DNA from: Rhizobiaceae bacterium
GTDB lineage: Bacteria; Pseudomonadota; Alphaproteobacteria; Rhizobiales; Rhizobiaceae
DNA length: 64,000 nucleotides
Direction: 5' to 3'
Assembly (NCBI GenBank): GCA_019635755.1
Contig: JAHBYW010000002.1
Coordinates: 124,001 to 188,000, forward strand
Shown: piece by piece, positions 35,805 to 45,047 of the stretch
Layout of the letters: each line of letters opens with the position of its first letter
Position numbering within the stretch: the stretch's first letter is position 1
The notes under the pieces: generated by a model
Seen by the model: the letters and a program-made list of their open reading frames with translations, nothing else
The model's database searches: none
What the model was told of the DNA's origin: nothing
Program-made: the position numbers and the translations under genes

Positions 35805-36587
35805 TCATCCTTTCGTGCCAGGCGGGACGTCGAGCCTCTGGGCGCGCTTCTCGACGAAGGCCCGCATGCGCTCGATCGCCTCCGGCGTGGACTGGGTGAG
35901 GGCGGCGAGCATCGACTCGAAGAACAGGCCCTCGTCGTAGCCGCTGTCATGAATGCGCTGGAGCGCATTGATGATCGTGTAGTTGGACAGCGGGGCGTTG
36001 GCCGCGATCCGCCCGGCCACCTCGATGGCGCGGGGCAGGGCGGCGCCGGCGTCGGAAACGTAGTTCACGACGCCGAGGCGCTCGGCATCCGCCGCGCCGA
36101 TCATGCGGCCGGTCAGCATCATGTCGGTCATGCGCGGCACGCCCAGCAGGCGCGTGATGTTGACCGAGCCGCCGCCGCCGACGAAGATCCCACGCTGGCC
36201 TTCGGGCATCGCGAAATAGGTGCCGGGATCGGCGACGCGGATGTGCGTGACGGCCGCGAGCTCGAAGCCGCCGCCGATCACCGCGCCGCTCAGCGCCGAC
36301 ACGTAGGGAATGGCACCACGCTGGATGCGCGCGAAGACGGCATGCCAGCCGCGCGATCCCTGAACGCCCTGCATCACGGTCTTGTCGGCCTGCTCGGCGA
36401 GATCGAGGCCGGCGCAGAAATTCGCACCCGTCGTGCCGAGCACGGCGACTTTCGCCTCGGTTGCCGCCCGATCCACCGCGTCGCCCAGAGCCGCCAGCAG
36501 CGCATCGCTCATCGCGTTGCGCTTCTCAGGACGGTTCAGCCGTATGACCGCGATGTCCCGGTCCAGCTCGTATTCGACCAGAGCCAA
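35805..36587 (-). CDS. Crotonase-family enzyme, probable hydroxycinnamoyl-CoA hydratase/lyase
   Basis: 260 residues. Crotonase fold: LNRPEKRNAMSDALL, GANFCAGLDLAE, and the oxyanion-hole glycines in SALSGAVIGGGFELA (residues 98-110). E129 in FAMPEGQRGIFVGGGG lies where the first catalytic Glu of enoyl-CoA hydratases is expected; the second is Asp in RMTDMMLTGR by my alignment. With the divergent feruloyl-CoA synthase it could hydrate feruloyl/coumaroyl-CoA and either cleave it to the aldehyde and acetyl-CoA or pass it to beta-oxidation. No vanillin dehydrogenase gene is present in the window. Family certain, specific reaction inferred. Confidence 0.82.
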   Translation of the reverse strand: MALVEYELDRDIAVIRLNRPEKRNAMSDALLAALGDAVDRAATEAKVAVLGTTGANFCAGLDLAEQADKTVMQGVQGSRGWHAVFARIQRGAIPYVSALSGAVIGGGFELAAVTHIRVADPGTYFAMPEGQRGIFVGGGGSVNITRLLGVPRMTDMMLTGRMIGAADAERLGVVNYVSDAGAALPRAIEVAGRIAANAPLSNYTIINALQRIHDSGYDEGLFFESMLAALTQSTPEAIERMRAFVEKRAQRLDVPPGTKG

Positions 36588-36639
36588 GGGACGCTCCTCC
36601 CATTGACTGCGACACTATTCGCTTTCGGATTGTTTTCAA

Positions 36640-36666
36640 GTGGATTATCTTCCTGTGGATCATCTT
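36640..36666. promoter_or_regulatory. Direct repeat in the divergent crotonase/feruloyl-CoA synthase promoter region
   Basis: GTGGATTATCTT and GTGGATCATCTT occur 15 bp apart (one mismatch). The region lies between divergent catabolic genes and may hold MarR or activator sites. Function inferred from position only. Confidence 0.35.
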
Positions 36667-36750
36667 GCCGGCTTCCGGCGCCTTCCTCGTCGGGAGCTTG
36701 CCGGATAGCTTCACGACCAGTCGGGATCCCACGGGAGGGGGAACTCGCGC

Positions 36751-38613
36751 ATGGACGAGCCCATCCGTTCCCCAGAGGCGTCGCAAGGTCCGGTCCGGGC
36801 CGCACGCGTGCTCGCGCATTCGCTGCGGACAAGGCTGACGCCGGCCGGCGTGCTCTACGTGGAGCAGGAACGGCCGCTGCCGACCTATCCGGATCGCATC
36901 ACGGAGCCCCTATTCGAGCGGGCGGTGCGGACGCCGGACCGGGTGCTCTACGCAGACAGGGTTGCCGGCGGCGCATGGCGGAAACTCACCTTTGCCGAGA
37001 CGGCGGACCGGGTCCGCCGTCTCGGGCAGTTCCTGCTCGATGCCGGCCTGTCCGCGCAGCGGCCGCTGGCCATCCTGTCGGGCAACGACATCGAACACGC
37101 GACGCTGGCGCTGGCGGCCATTCATGTCGGCATCCCCTATGCCGCGATCTCGCCGGCCTATTCGCTGGTGTCGCAGGATTACTCGCGCCTGCGCGACGTG
37201 TTCAGCACCTTGTCGCCGGGCATGGTCTTTGCCGCCGACGCCGCGCGCTTCACGCCGGCGATCGACGCCGTCGGGGAGGGCGTTCGGCGCCTCTTCACGC
37301 GCGGCGCGCGGGACGCCTCCGAGGCGTTCGACACGGCGCTGGCGACCGAGGCGGCTTCGGGCGTGGACGAGGCCTTCGGCCGCATCGGTCCCGAGACCGT
37401 GGCGAAGTTCCTGTTCACCTCCGGCTCGACCGGATTGCCGAAAGCCGTCATCAACACGCACCGGATGATCTCGTCGAACCAGATCATGGTCAGCGAGGTC
37501 TTCGCGTTTCTGAAGGACGAGCCGCCGGTGCTGCTCGACTGGGCGCCCTGGCACCACACCGCCGGCGGCAACAAGCTGTTCTTCCTGCCGGTGTTCAGCG
37601 GTGGAACGCTCTACATCGACGATGGGAACCCGACGCCGACGGGGGTCGAGAAGACCGTCCGCAACCTGAAGGACGTCGCGCCGACCTGGTATTTCAACGT
37701 GCCGAAGGGATTCGAGGCGCTGGTGCCGCACCTTGAGGGCGATGCCGACCTGAGGCAGGCGCTGTTCGGCCGGCTGCAGATGCTTTTCTACGCCGGCGCC
37801 GGGATGGCGCAGCACACCTGGGAGGCGCTGGAGCGGCTGGCGCTGGAGACGACCGGTGAACGCATCGTGCTGGCCACGGGGCTCGGCGCGACCGAGACCG
37901 CGCCGGCGACGATCCTCTGCACCTGGCACCAGAGCCGGCCCGGCAATGTCGGGCTGCCGTGCCCGGGGGTGAGCCTGAAACTGGTGCCGATGGACGGCAA
38001 GCTCGACGCCCGGGTGAAGGGTCCCAACATAACGCCCGGCTACTGGAACGCACCCGAGCACACCGCCAATGCCTTCGACGAGGAAGGCTACTACCGGTTC
38101 GGCGACGCGCTGAGGCTCGCCGATCCCCACGACGTGTCCGCGGGCTTCTTCTTCGATGGCCGTACGGCAGAGAACTTCAAGCTGGACACAGGGACCTGGG
38201 TGAGCACCGGCGCGCTGCGGACCCGGCTCATCGATCATTTCGGCGGGCTCGTGCGCGACGCGGCGATCGCCGGCGCCGACCGGCCTTACCTCGCCGCGCT
38301 TGCCTTCCCGGACCTGGAGGCACTGCGCCGCCTTGCCGGGCTCGACGCCTCCGCATTGCCGGACGCCGTTTTCGCGGATGTCCGGGTCAGGCAAGAGCTG
38401 GCGTCGCGGCTCCGGTCGTTCGCGGAGAAGAGCACGGGATCGTCGACCTTGGTGCGCAGCGTGATCCTGGTGGACCAGCCGGCGTCCCTGGATACCGGCG
38501 AGATGACCGACAAGGGCTCGATCAACCAGCGCGCCGTGCTGACCAGCCGCTCCGCGCTGGTCGAGGAGATCTACCGCGGCTCGCCCCGCGTCATCAGCAT
38601 CGGCGAAGACTGA
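36751..38613 (+). CDS. fcs: Feruloyl-CoA synthase-type AMP-forming acyl-CoA ligase
   Basis: 620 residues, the usual length of bacterial feruloyl-CoA synthases and longer than most acyl-CoA ligases. AMP-binding motif FTSGSTGLPKAV at residues 222-233; TGLGATETAPATILC and the YYRFGDALRLADP motif with the ribose-binding Asp follow; FFFDGRTAENFKLDTGTWV and the C-terminal VDQPASLDTGEMTDKGSINQRAV match the Fcs type, where lysine of TDKGS is the adenylation residue. It activates hydroxycinnamates (ferulate, coumarate, caffeate) with ATP and CoA. Divergent from the crotonase-MarR-TRAP operon. The ATG follows GGGAGGGGGAACTCGCGC. Confidence 0.88.
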   Translation: MDEPIRSPEASQGPVRAARVLAHSLRTRLTPAGVLYVEQERPLPTYPDRITEPLFERAVRTPDRVLYADRVAGGAWRKLTFAETADRVRRLGQFLLDAGLSAQRPLAILSGNDIEHATLALAAIHVGIPYAAISPAYSLVSQDYSRLRDVFSTLSPGMVFAADAARFTPAIDAVGEGVRRLFTRGARDASEAFDTALATEAASGVDEAFGRIGPETVAKFLFTSGSTGLPKAVINTHRMISSNQIMVSEVFAFLKDEPPVLLDWAPWHHTAGGNKLFFLPVFSGGTLYIDDGNPTPTGVEKTVRNLKDVAPTWYFNVPKGFEALVPHLEGDADLRQALFGRLQMLFYAGAGMAQHTWEALERLALETTGERIVLATGLGATETAPATILCTWHQSRPGNVGLPCPGVSLKLVPMDGKLDARVKGPNITPGYWNAPEHTANAFDEEGYYRFGDALRLADPHDVSAGFFFDGRTAENFKLDTGTWVSTGALRTRLIDHFGGLVRDAAIAGADRPYLAALAFPDLEALRRLAGLDASALPDAVFADVRVRQELASRLRSFAEKSTGSSTLVRSVILVDQPASLDTGEMTDKGSINQRAVLTSRSALVEEIYRGSPRVISIGED

Positions 38614-38631
38614 GGCCGCCCCTCTGAAGCC

Positions 38632-38645
38632 TTGACATGGATCAA
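38632..38645 (+). promoter_or_regulatory. FNR/FixK-type box upstream of ccoN
   Basis: TTGACATGGATCAA fits the TTGAY-N4-ATCAA anaerobox. Centred near 38638.5, a class II position predicts a start about 41 bp downstream, about 40 bases before the ccoN ATG at 38722. Confidence 0.88.
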
Positions 38646-38721
38646 GGCAGCCGGCGCAGAACCCCCGCATGAGTGCACCGACCTCCGGTGGACCGGAGCG
38701 CAGCCGCTGCATGGGGACATC

Positions 38722-40332
38722 ATGAGATTCGGCACGGAAATCATCGCGACAAGCATCTTCGCCTTCGTCGCCCTGCTCGGCGCGGCCTTTGCCGCCGACA
38801 ATCTGTTCGCGCAGCACATGTGGGTGCTCTTCTTCGTCCTGTCGGCCTTCACGATCCTGCTGTTGCGCAACACCAGCTTCGTGAAGACGGCGCCGGCCGA
38901 CCCTGACGCCTACATGGACGGGCCGATCCGCTACGGCGCCATCGCGACGATATTCTGGGGCATTGCCGGCCTGCTGGTCGGCGTCGTCATCGCACTGCAG
39001 CTCGCCTGGCCCGACGTCAACATCGAGCCCTGGTTCAATTTCGGCCGCATGCGCCCGCTGCATACGTCGGCGGTTGTCTTCGCCTTCGGCGGCAACGCGC
39101 TGATCGCCACCTCGTTCTACGTCGTCCAGCGGACGACCCGCGCGCGCCTGTTCGGCGGCAACCTCGCCTGGTTCGTCTTCTGGGGCTACCAGCTCTTCAT
39201 CGTGATGGCCGCGACCGGCTATCTGCTCGGCATCACCCAGAGCCGCGAATATGCGGAGCCGGAGTGGTATGTCGACCTGTGGCTGACCGTTGTGTGGGTC
39301 GCCTACCTGCTGGTGTTCCTCGGCACGCTGCTGAAGCGCAAGGAACCGCACATCTACGTGGCGAACTGGTTCTACCTGTCGTTCATCGTGACCATCGCGA
39401 TGCTCCACGTGGTCAATAACCTGGCGATGCCCGTGTCCTTCGTCGGCTCGCGCAGCTACTCCATCTTCTCGGGCGTGCAGGACGCACTGACGCAGTGGTG
39501 GTACGGCCACAACGCGGTCGGTTTCTTCCTGACCGCCGGCTTCCTCGGCATGATGTACTATTTCGTGCCGAAGCAGGCCGAGCGGCCGGTCTATTCCTAC
39601 AGGCTGTCGATCATCCACTTCTGGGCGCTGATCTTCCTCTACATCTGGGCCGGCCCGCACCATCTCCACTACACCGCGTTGCCCGACTGGGCGCAGACCC
39701 TCGGCATGGTGTTCTCGGTGATGCTGTGGATGCCCTCCTGGGGCGGCATGATCAACGGCCTGATGACGCTGTCCGGCGCGTGGGACAAGATCCGCACCGA
39801 CCCGATCATCCGCATGATGGTCGCCGCAATCGCCTTCTACGGCATGTCGACCTTCGAGGGACCGATGATGTCCATCAAGGCCGTCAACTCGCTCAGCCAC
39901 TACACGGACTGGACGATCGGCCACGTGCATTCCGGCGCGCTCGGCTGGGTCGGCCTGATCTCCTTCGCGGCGATCTACTACATGGTGCCGCGGCTCTGGG
40001 GACGTCCGGCGCTCTACTCGACGCGCATGGTGACCTGGCACTTCTGGCTCGCGACGCTCGGCATCGTCGTCTACGCCGCCGTGATGTGGGTGTCCGGCAT
40101 CATGCAGGGCCTGATGTGGCGCGAGTACGACGAGCAGGGTTTCCTGGTCTACTCCTTCGCGGAGACCGTCGCGGCCATGCATCCCTACTACGTGATGCGC
40201 GTCATCGGCGGAGCGCTCTACCTCGCCGGCGCCCTGGTCATGGCCTTCAACATCACGATGACCATCCTCGGCTACAGCCGCGAAGAAGAACCCATCGGCG
40301 GCAGCCAGCCCGCCCTCCAGCCCGCCGAGTGA
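38722..40332 (+). CDS. ccoN: cbb3-type cytochrome c oxidase subunit I
   Basis: 536 residues, twelve membrane helices. Starts at 38722 ([13 protein letters not shown]); the longer frame back to 38632 would begin in the FNR box. Haem-copper histidines lie in [51 protein letters not shown] and [12 protein letters not shown]. Subunit I holds haem b and the haem b3-CuB centre where oxygen is reduced. It heads ccoNOQP, the high-affinity terminal oxidase used in microaerobic conditions and bacteroids (fixN). Induction by an FNR/FixK protein is expected from the box upstream. Confidence 0.97.
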   Translation: MRFGTEIIATSIFAFVALLGAAFAADNLFAQHMWVLFFVLSAFTILLLRNTSFVKTAPADPDAYMDGPIRYGAIATIFWGIAGLLVGVVIALQLAWPDVNIEPWFNFGRMRPLHTSAVVFAFGGNALIATSFYVVQRTTRARLFGGNLAWFVFWGYQLFIVMAATGYLLGITQSREYAEPEWYVDLWLTVVWVAYLLVFLGTLLKRKEPHIYVANWFYLSFIVTIAMLHVVNNLAMPVSFVGSRSYSIFSGVQDALTQWWYGHNAVGFFLTAGFLGMMYYFVPKQAERPVYSYRLSIIHFWALIFLYIWAGPHHLHYTALPDWAQTLGMVFSVMLWMPSWGGMINGLMTLSGAWDKIRTDPIIRMMVAAIAFYGMSTFEGPMMSIKAVNSLSHYTDWTIGHVHSGALGWVGLISFAAIYYMVPRLWGRPALYSTRMVTWHFWLATLGIVVYAAVMWVSGIMQGLMWREYDEQGFLVYSFAETVAAMHPYYVMRVIGGALYLAGALVMAFNITMTILGYSREEEPIGGSQPALQPAE

Positions 40333-40340
40333 GATGAACC

Positions 40341-41072
40341 ATGGCCATAATCGACAGACACGCCATCCTGGAGCGCAACGCGACGCTGCTCCTCGTCGGC
40401 TCCCTCCTGGTCGTGACGGTCGGCGGCATCGTCGAGATCGCCCCGCTCTTCTACCTCGAGAACACCATCGAGAAGGTCGAGGGGATGCGTCCCTACTCGC
40501 CGCTCGAACTCGCCGGTCGCGACATCTACATCCGCGAAGGCTGCTATGTCTGCCATAGCCAGATGATCCGGCCGTTCCGCGACGAGGTGGAACGCTACGG
40601 CCACTACAGCCTGGCGGCGGAGTCCATGTACGACCATCCCTTCCAGTGGGGGTCGAAGCGCACCGGGCCCGACCTGGCGCGCGTTGGCGACCGCTACTCG
40701 AACGAATGGCACGTCCAGCACCTGACCGAGCCGCGTTCGGTCGTGCCGGAATCGATCATGCCCAGCTACTCCTTCCTGAAGGATGTGCCGCTGGACGTCC
40801 GCGACTTCTCCACGCACCTCGTGGCCAATGCGCGGGTGGGGGTTCCCTATACCGAAGAGATGATCGCTAACGCTCAGGTCGACATCCTCGCCCAGGCGGA
40901 TCCCGATGCTGACACCAGCGCGCTCGAGGCGCGCTATCCGAAGGTCAAGGTCGGCGACTTCGACGGCAACCCCCAGGCGCTGACGGAGATGGATGCGCTC
41001 GTCGCCTATCTGCAGATGCTGGGAACGCTGGTCGACTTCTCGACCTTCGACCAGGTCGCGAACGACAGGTAG
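40341..41072 (+). CDS. ccoO: cbb3-type cytochrome c oxidase subunit II (mono-haem cytochrome c)
   Basis: 243 residues. N-terminal membrane anchor ([23 protein letters not shown]) and a covalent haem c site CYVCH (C68, C71, H72); axial Met probably in ESIMPSYSF. It passes electrons from CcoP to CcoN on the periplasmic side. Starts eight bases after ccoN and continues into ccoQ after six. Confidence 0.97.
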   Translation: MAIIDRHAILERNATLLLVGSLLVVTVGGIVEIAPLFYLENTIEKVEGMRPYSPLELAGRDIYIREGCYVCHSQMIRPFRDEVERYGHYSLAAESMYDHPFQWGSKRTGPDLARVGDRYSNEWHVQHLTEPRSVVPESIMPSYSFLKDVPLDVRDFSTHLVANARVGVPYTEEMIANAQVDILAQADPDADTSALEARYPKVKVGDFDGNPQALTEMDALVAYLQMLGTLVDFSTFDQVANDR

Positions 41073-41078
41073 GCGACG

Positions 41079-41237
41079 ATGGAAACCTACACCGCAATGC
41101 GCCACTTCGCCGACAGCTGGGGTCTGCTCGCCATGACCCTGTTCTTCGTGGGCGCCGTCCTGTTCGCCTTCCGGCCCGGCAGCCGGGCGAAGGCGGAGGA
41201 GGCAGCCCGGATCCCGTTCGAGGACAATCGCAAATGA
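41079..41237 (+). CDS. ccoQ: cbb3 oxidase small subunit CcoQ
   Basis: 52 residues (METYTAMRHFADSWGLLAMT...). One membrane helix around LLAMTLFFVGAVLFAFRP followed by a charged tail ending FEDNRK. CcoQ stabilises the complex. Position between ccoO and ccoP is diagnostic; the stop overlaps the ccoP ATG by four bases. Confidence 0.93.
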   Translation: METYTAMRHFADSWGLLAMTLFFVGAVLFAFRPGSRAKAEEAARIPFEDNRK

Positions 41238-42097
41238 GCCAGAAGCATGTTGACGAAGTGTCCGGCGTCGAGACTACCGGGCATGTCTGGGACGGTATCC
41301 GCGAACTGAACAACCCGCTGCCGCGCTGGTGGGTCTGGACGTTCTACGCCACCATCGTGTGGGCGATCGCCTACACGATCGCCTATCCGGCCTGGCCGCT
41401 GATCAGCTCGGCGACCGGCGGCATGCTCGGCTGGTCGAGTCGCGCCATGGTGCGCGAGGAACTGGCCGCGGCGGAAGCGGCCAAGGCGAGCTATGTGGCG
41501 GCAGTGAAGGAAGCGTCGGTCGAGCAGATCCTGGCCAACGAGGAGCTTCGCCGCTTCGCGACATCGGCCGGCGCGGCGGCCTTCAAGGTGAACTGCATCC
41601 AGTGCCATGGCACTGGCGCGCAGGGTTCCGTCGGCTTCCCGAACCTGAACGATGACGACTGGCTGTGGGGCGGCAAGCCCGAGGACATCCACCAGACGAT
41701 CGCGCATGGTGTCCGCTTCGCGTCCGACGCGGAGACGCGCATCTCCGAGATGCCGGCCTTCGGCGACATGCTGGATGCCGAGCAGATCGGCAATGTCAGC
41801 GCCTTCGTCGCGTCGCTCGCGGGGATGCAGGCCGATGCTGCCCGGATCGAGCCGGGCAAGCAGGTGTTCGCCGACAATTGCGCCTCCTGTCACGGCGACG
41901 CCGCCAAAGGCAACCGCGAACTCGGCGCACCCGACCTGACGGACGCCATCGCGCTCTACGTCCATTCGCCGGCGGACATCGAACAGCAGATCCGGGCGCC
42001 GCGCCACGGCGTCATGCCTGCCTGGTTCACGCGTCTCGGCGACGTGACGGTGAAGGAGCTTTCCGTCTACGTCCATTCGCTGGGCGGGGGCGAGTAG
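41234..42097 (+). CDS. ccoP: cbb3-type cytochrome c oxidase subunit III (di-haem cytochrome c)
   Basis: 287 residues. N-terminal membrane helix (WWVWTFYATIVWAIAYTIAYPAWP) and two cytochrome c domains with CIQCH (C121, C124, H125) and CASCH (C216, C219, H220); axial methionines are likely in SEMPAFGDML and GVMPAWF. Accepts electrons from soluble cytochrome c. Last gene of ccoNOQP; converges with the DUF1127-like gene 12 bases on. Confidence 0.97.
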   Translation: MSQKHVDEVSGVETTGHVWDGIRELNNPLPRWWVWTFYATIVWAIAYTIAYPAWPLISSATGGMLGWSSRAMVREELAAAEAAKASYVAAVKEASVEQILANEELRRFATSAGAAAFKVNCIQCHGTGAQGSVGFPNLNDDDWLWGGKPEDIHQTIAHGVRFASDAETRISEMPAFGDMLDAEQIGNVSAFVASLAGMQADAARIEPGKQVFADNCASCHGDAAKGNRELGAPDLTDAIALYVHSPADIEQQIRAPRHGVMPAWFTRLGDVTVKELSVYVHSLGGGE

Positions 42098-42108
42098 CCG
42101 CCGAGTCT

Positions 42109-42366
42109 TCAGCGCGTCCACTTCGTCACGAACCGCTCGTGCGAAGTCCGGGACGCCTGCTCGAAGGAGTTCCTGCCGGGCAGGTGGTCGACCTCGCCGA
42201 TATCGCGCCTGACCTCCGGCGGCAGGTCGCTGCCGGTACAAGCGTCGACGGCGCTGCGCCAGGCGAGAAAGCGCCGGAGCAGGGCGAGAGGCCCTGCGGC
42301 GACCGACGCCAGCGTCGAGCGCGCGTTGATGTCGAGGCCGAGCGATCTGTCGTGTGCGAGGGTCAT
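42109..42366 (-). CDS. Small DUF1127-like (YjiS-type) protein
   Basis: 85 residues from the ATG at 42366, behind AGGAGGACACGTCG. The centre (PLALLRRFLAWRSAVDACTGSDLPPEVRRDIGEVD) has the arginine-rich helix and the LPxxxRRDIG motif of DUF1127 proteins, which are small, basic and often stress- or phosphate-related, some binding RNA. Function here unknown. Divergent from a LysR gene, a pairing common in Hyphomicrobiales, in which the LysR protein is presumed to regulate the small gene. The pair is wedged between the two cco operons. Confidence 0.78.
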   Translation of the reverse strand: MTLAHDRSLGLDINARSTLASVAAGPLALLRRFLAWRSAVDACTGSDLPPEVRRDIGEVDHLPGRNSFEQASRTSHERFVTKWTR

Positions 42367-42456
42367 CGACGTGTCCTCCTGGTTTCGCGGAGAGCATGGT
42401 CGGCCGCCCGCGCAAACGGAAACGAGTTGTGCAAATCGGCCGGATAAGCGAAGTTT

Positions 42457-43383
42457 ATGGGCATGGCCGTGCCCTCGAGCTTCGACCTCGACCTGCTTCG
42501 CAGCTTCGTCGCGATCGCGGAGGAGAAAAGCTTCACCCGAGCCGCGGCACGGGTGGGACGCACGCAGGCCGCGGTCTCGCTTCAGATCCAGCGCCTGGAA
42601 GGCATGCTCGGCAAGGTCGTGATCGTCCGCGGCAAGGGCGGAACGGTCGAGCTGAATGCAGATGGCCTCTATCTGCTTGAGCGTGCACGCGAACTGCTCG
42701 CGCTGAATGACGAGATCATGCGGTCGATGCAGGCCGCGCCGGTGCACGGGACGATCCGGCTGGGCATCGCGGTCGAGCTCTCGGGACGGTTCCTGCCGAG
42801 GATTCTGGACCGCTTCGCGCACGCGGCGCCGGGCGTGGAGGTCGAGGTGGAGGCGAACGCCTCCTGCGCGCTGGCGCTCAAGCTGAAGAACGCCGAGCTC
42901 GACCTGACCATCCTGCGGGATGGCCTGCAGCCGCGGCAATGGCCGGCCGTCGAAGTCTGGCGCAGCCAGGTCAAATGGGTCACGTCGGAGAAGCATCGGC
43001 AGCATGTGCGGCAACCGCTTCCGATCTCGACCTCGCCCGCCGACTGCCCCTGGCGGCCGGCGGAGCTGGCCGAGTGTCCCTGGCGCTCGATGATCCTGCG
43101 CGCGCTCGAGCAGAGCGGTCGGACCCATCGCGTCGTCTCGACGTCGGGGACGGTGCAGGCTCAGATGGCGGCCGCCCAGGCCGGGCTCGCGATCACCAGC
43201 ACGCTGGTCGACGACATCCTGCTGGAGGGACTGCGCGTCGTGCGGCCGAACGAGGGTTTGCCCGAACTCCCCGACAGCCGGTACTACATGCTCAAGGCGC
43301 GCGATCCCCGGCAACCGGCGACGGACATGCTGGCGGCGCAGATCCAGGACGTCTTCGGCGCCGACGCCGCGCTTGCGGGGTGA
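42457..43383 (+). CDS. LysR-family transcriptional regulator
   Basis: 308 residues counted from the ATG at 42457; an ATG two codons later is equally possible and no convincing ribosome site is seen. N-terminal helix-turn-helix: DLLRSFVAIAEEKSFTRAAARVGRTQAAVSLQIQRLEGMLGKVVIVR. Effector domain from residue 90 (GTIRLGIAVELSGRFLPRILDRF, later AQMAAAQAGLAITS). Likely controls the divergent DUF1127-like gene across the 90-bp intergenic region. A link to oxygen or cbb3 oxidase is only positional. Confidence 0.88.
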   Translation: MGMAVPSSFDLDLLRSFVAIAEEKSFTRAAARVGRTQAAVSLQIQRLEGMLGKVVIVRGKGGTVELNADGLYLLERARELLALNDEIMRSMQAAPVHGTIRLGIAVELSGRFLPRILDRFAHAAPGVEVEVEANASCALALKLKNAELDLTILRDGLQPRQWPAVEVWRSQVKWVTSEKHRQHVRQPLPISTSPADCPWRPAELAECPWRSMILRALEQSGRTHRVVSTSGTVQAQMAAAQAGLAITSTLVDDILLEGLRVVRPNEGLPELPDSRYYMLKARDPRQPATDMLAAQIQDVFGADAALAG

Positions 43384-43399
43384 AGGGCGGACCCGCGGA

Positions 43400-43413
43400 T
43401 TGACCTGAATCAA
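43400..43413 (+). promoter_or_regulatory. FNR/FixK-type box upstream of ccoG
   Basis: TTGACCTGAATCAA, near-perfect anaerobox. Class II geometry predicts transcription from about 43448, which supports the ccoG start at 43488 over 43461 or 43467. Confidence 0.88.
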
Positions 43414-43487
43414 GGTCGGAGTCGACGCCGGCGGCGATAAGCCCGGGAGCGCTGTCCGACGTGGACATGCGCGCCGGGAAAAGACGC

Positions 43488-45047
43488 ATGTCCGATGCAT
43501 CCGCGATCGAACGGCTGGACGTGGAGGCCGTCAATTCGGCCCGCACGCGCCAGCCCCTCTATGCGGCGCGGAAGAAGATCTTCCCGAAGAAGGCCGAAGG
43601 CACGTTCCGGCGCTTCAAGTGGATCGTGATGCTGATCACGCTCGGCATCTACTACGTGACGCCCTGGCTGCGCTGGGACCGCGGTCCCTATGCGCCGGAC
43701 CAGGCGGTGCTGGTCGATCTGGCCAATCGCCGCTTCTATTTCTTCTTCGTCGAGATATGGCCGCAGGAATTCTACTTTGTCGCGGGCCTGCTGGTCATGG
43801 CCGGCTTCGGCCTTTTCCTCGTCACCTCGAGCGTCGGCCGCGCATGGTGCGGGTACACCTGCCCACAGACCGTCTGGGTCGACCTCTTCATCGCGGTGGA
43901 ACGCTTCGTCGAAGGGGACCGGAACGCGCGGATCAAGCTGGACAGCGGGCCGTGGACGCTGCGCAAGGTCGGGCTGCGGGTGGCAAAGCACGCGATCTGG
44001 GTGGCGATCGCAATCGCGACCGGCGGCGCGTGGATCTTCTACTTCGCCGACGCGCCGACGCTGCTTACGTCCTTCGTCACCGGCACCGCGGCGCCGGTCG
44101 CCTACATCACCGTCGCGATCCTGACCGCGACGACCTACACGTTCGGCGGAATCATGCGCGAACAGGTCTGCACCTACATGTGCCCCTGGCCGCGCATCCA
44201 GGCGGCGATGCTCGACGAGCATTCGCTGACGGTGACCTACAACGACTGGCGCGGCGAGCCGCGCTCGCGCCACGCCAAGAAGGCGATCGCGGCCGGCCAG
44301 GCAGTCGGCGACTGCGTCGACTGCAACGCCTGCGTGGCCGTGTGCCCGATGGGCATCGACATCCGCGACGGCCAGCAGCTCGAATGTATCACCTGCGCGC
44401 TCTGCATCGACGCCTGCGATTCGGTGATGGACAAGCTGGGCCGCGAGCGCGGCCTGATCTCCTATGCAACGCTCGCCGACTATCGCCAGAACCTGGCCTT
44501 CGCCACGGCAGGGGGCACGGTTTCCGTGCAGCCGGCGCTGGTCCGGCCGGCGGGCGGCGCGTTGGCCGACGGGATCGCCCACTTCCATCTCAGGAAGATC
44601 TTCAGGCCGCGGACCCTCGTCTATTTCGCGGCCTGGTCGCTCGTCGGCCTCCTGCTGCTCTACGGCCTCCTGTCGCGCGACCGGCTCCAGGTGAACGTGC
44701 TGCACGACCGCAATCCCCAGTTCGTGGTGCTGTCGGACGGTTCGATCCGGAACGGCTACACGGTGAAGCTGCTGAACATGATCCCGGAGCCCCGCACGAT
44801 CATCGTGACTCTGCAGGGTCTGCGCGGTGCGGAGATGAGCGTCGTCGGCATCGACCAGCCCGCCGACCGGTCGGTCGCCATCCAGGCCGAGCCCGACAGG
44901 CTCAAGACGCTGAAGGTCTACGTCACCCAGCCGGCATCGGAGATCGCGGGACCGATGCAGAGCTTCAACTTCGTCGTCGAGGACAAGTCGAGCTTCGAGA
45001 CGGACACGTACACCGCGACGTTCGAAGCCCCGGAAGGAAGCAGATGA
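43488..45047 (+). CDS. ccoG: cbb3 oxidase assembly ferredoxin CcoG (FixG/RdxA)
   Basis: 519 residues from the ATG at 43488. Five or so membrane segments plus two [4Fe-4S] clusters: CVDCNACVAVCP and CITCALCIDACD. Cysteine pairs WCGYTCPQTVW and CTYMCPWPR are also conserved in the family. CcoG is a copper-reducing (Cu(II) to Cu(I)) factor for loading CuB in CcoN. C-terminal Ig-like FixG domain follows (VVLSDGSIRNGYTVKLLNMIPEPRTI). Stop overlaps the ccoH ATG. Confidence 0.96.
   Translation: MSDASAIERLDVEAVNSARTRQPLYAARKKIFPKKAEGTFRRFKWIVMLITLGIYYVTPWLRWDRGPYAPDQAVLVDLANRRFYFFFVEIWPQEFYFVAGLLVMAGFGLFLVTSSVGRAWCGYTCPQTVWVDLFIAVERFVEGDRNARIKLDSGPWTLRKVGLRVAKHAIWVAIAIATGGAWIFYFADAPTLLTSFVTGTAAPVAYITVAILTATTYTFGGIMREQVCTYMCPWPRIQAAMLDEHSLTVTYNDWRGEPRSRHAKKAIAAGQAVGDCVDCNACVAVCPMGIDIRDGQQLECITCALCIDACDSVMDKLGRERGLISYATLADYRQNLAFATAGGTVSVQPALVRPAGGALADGIAHFHLRKIFRPRTLVYFAAWSLVGLLLLYGLLSRDRLQVNVLHDRNPQFVVLSDGSIRNGYTVKLLNMIPEPRTIIVTLQGLRGAEMSVVGIDQPADRSVAIQAEPDRLKTLKVYVTQPASEIAGPMQSFNFVVEDKSSFETDTYTATFEAPEGSR

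Noticed and set aside
36910-40182. 1090-residue open frame on the minus strand across fcs and ccoN
   Set aside because: Antisense shadow of two well-supported genes; low-complexity, His/Arg/Asp-rich translation with no family features.
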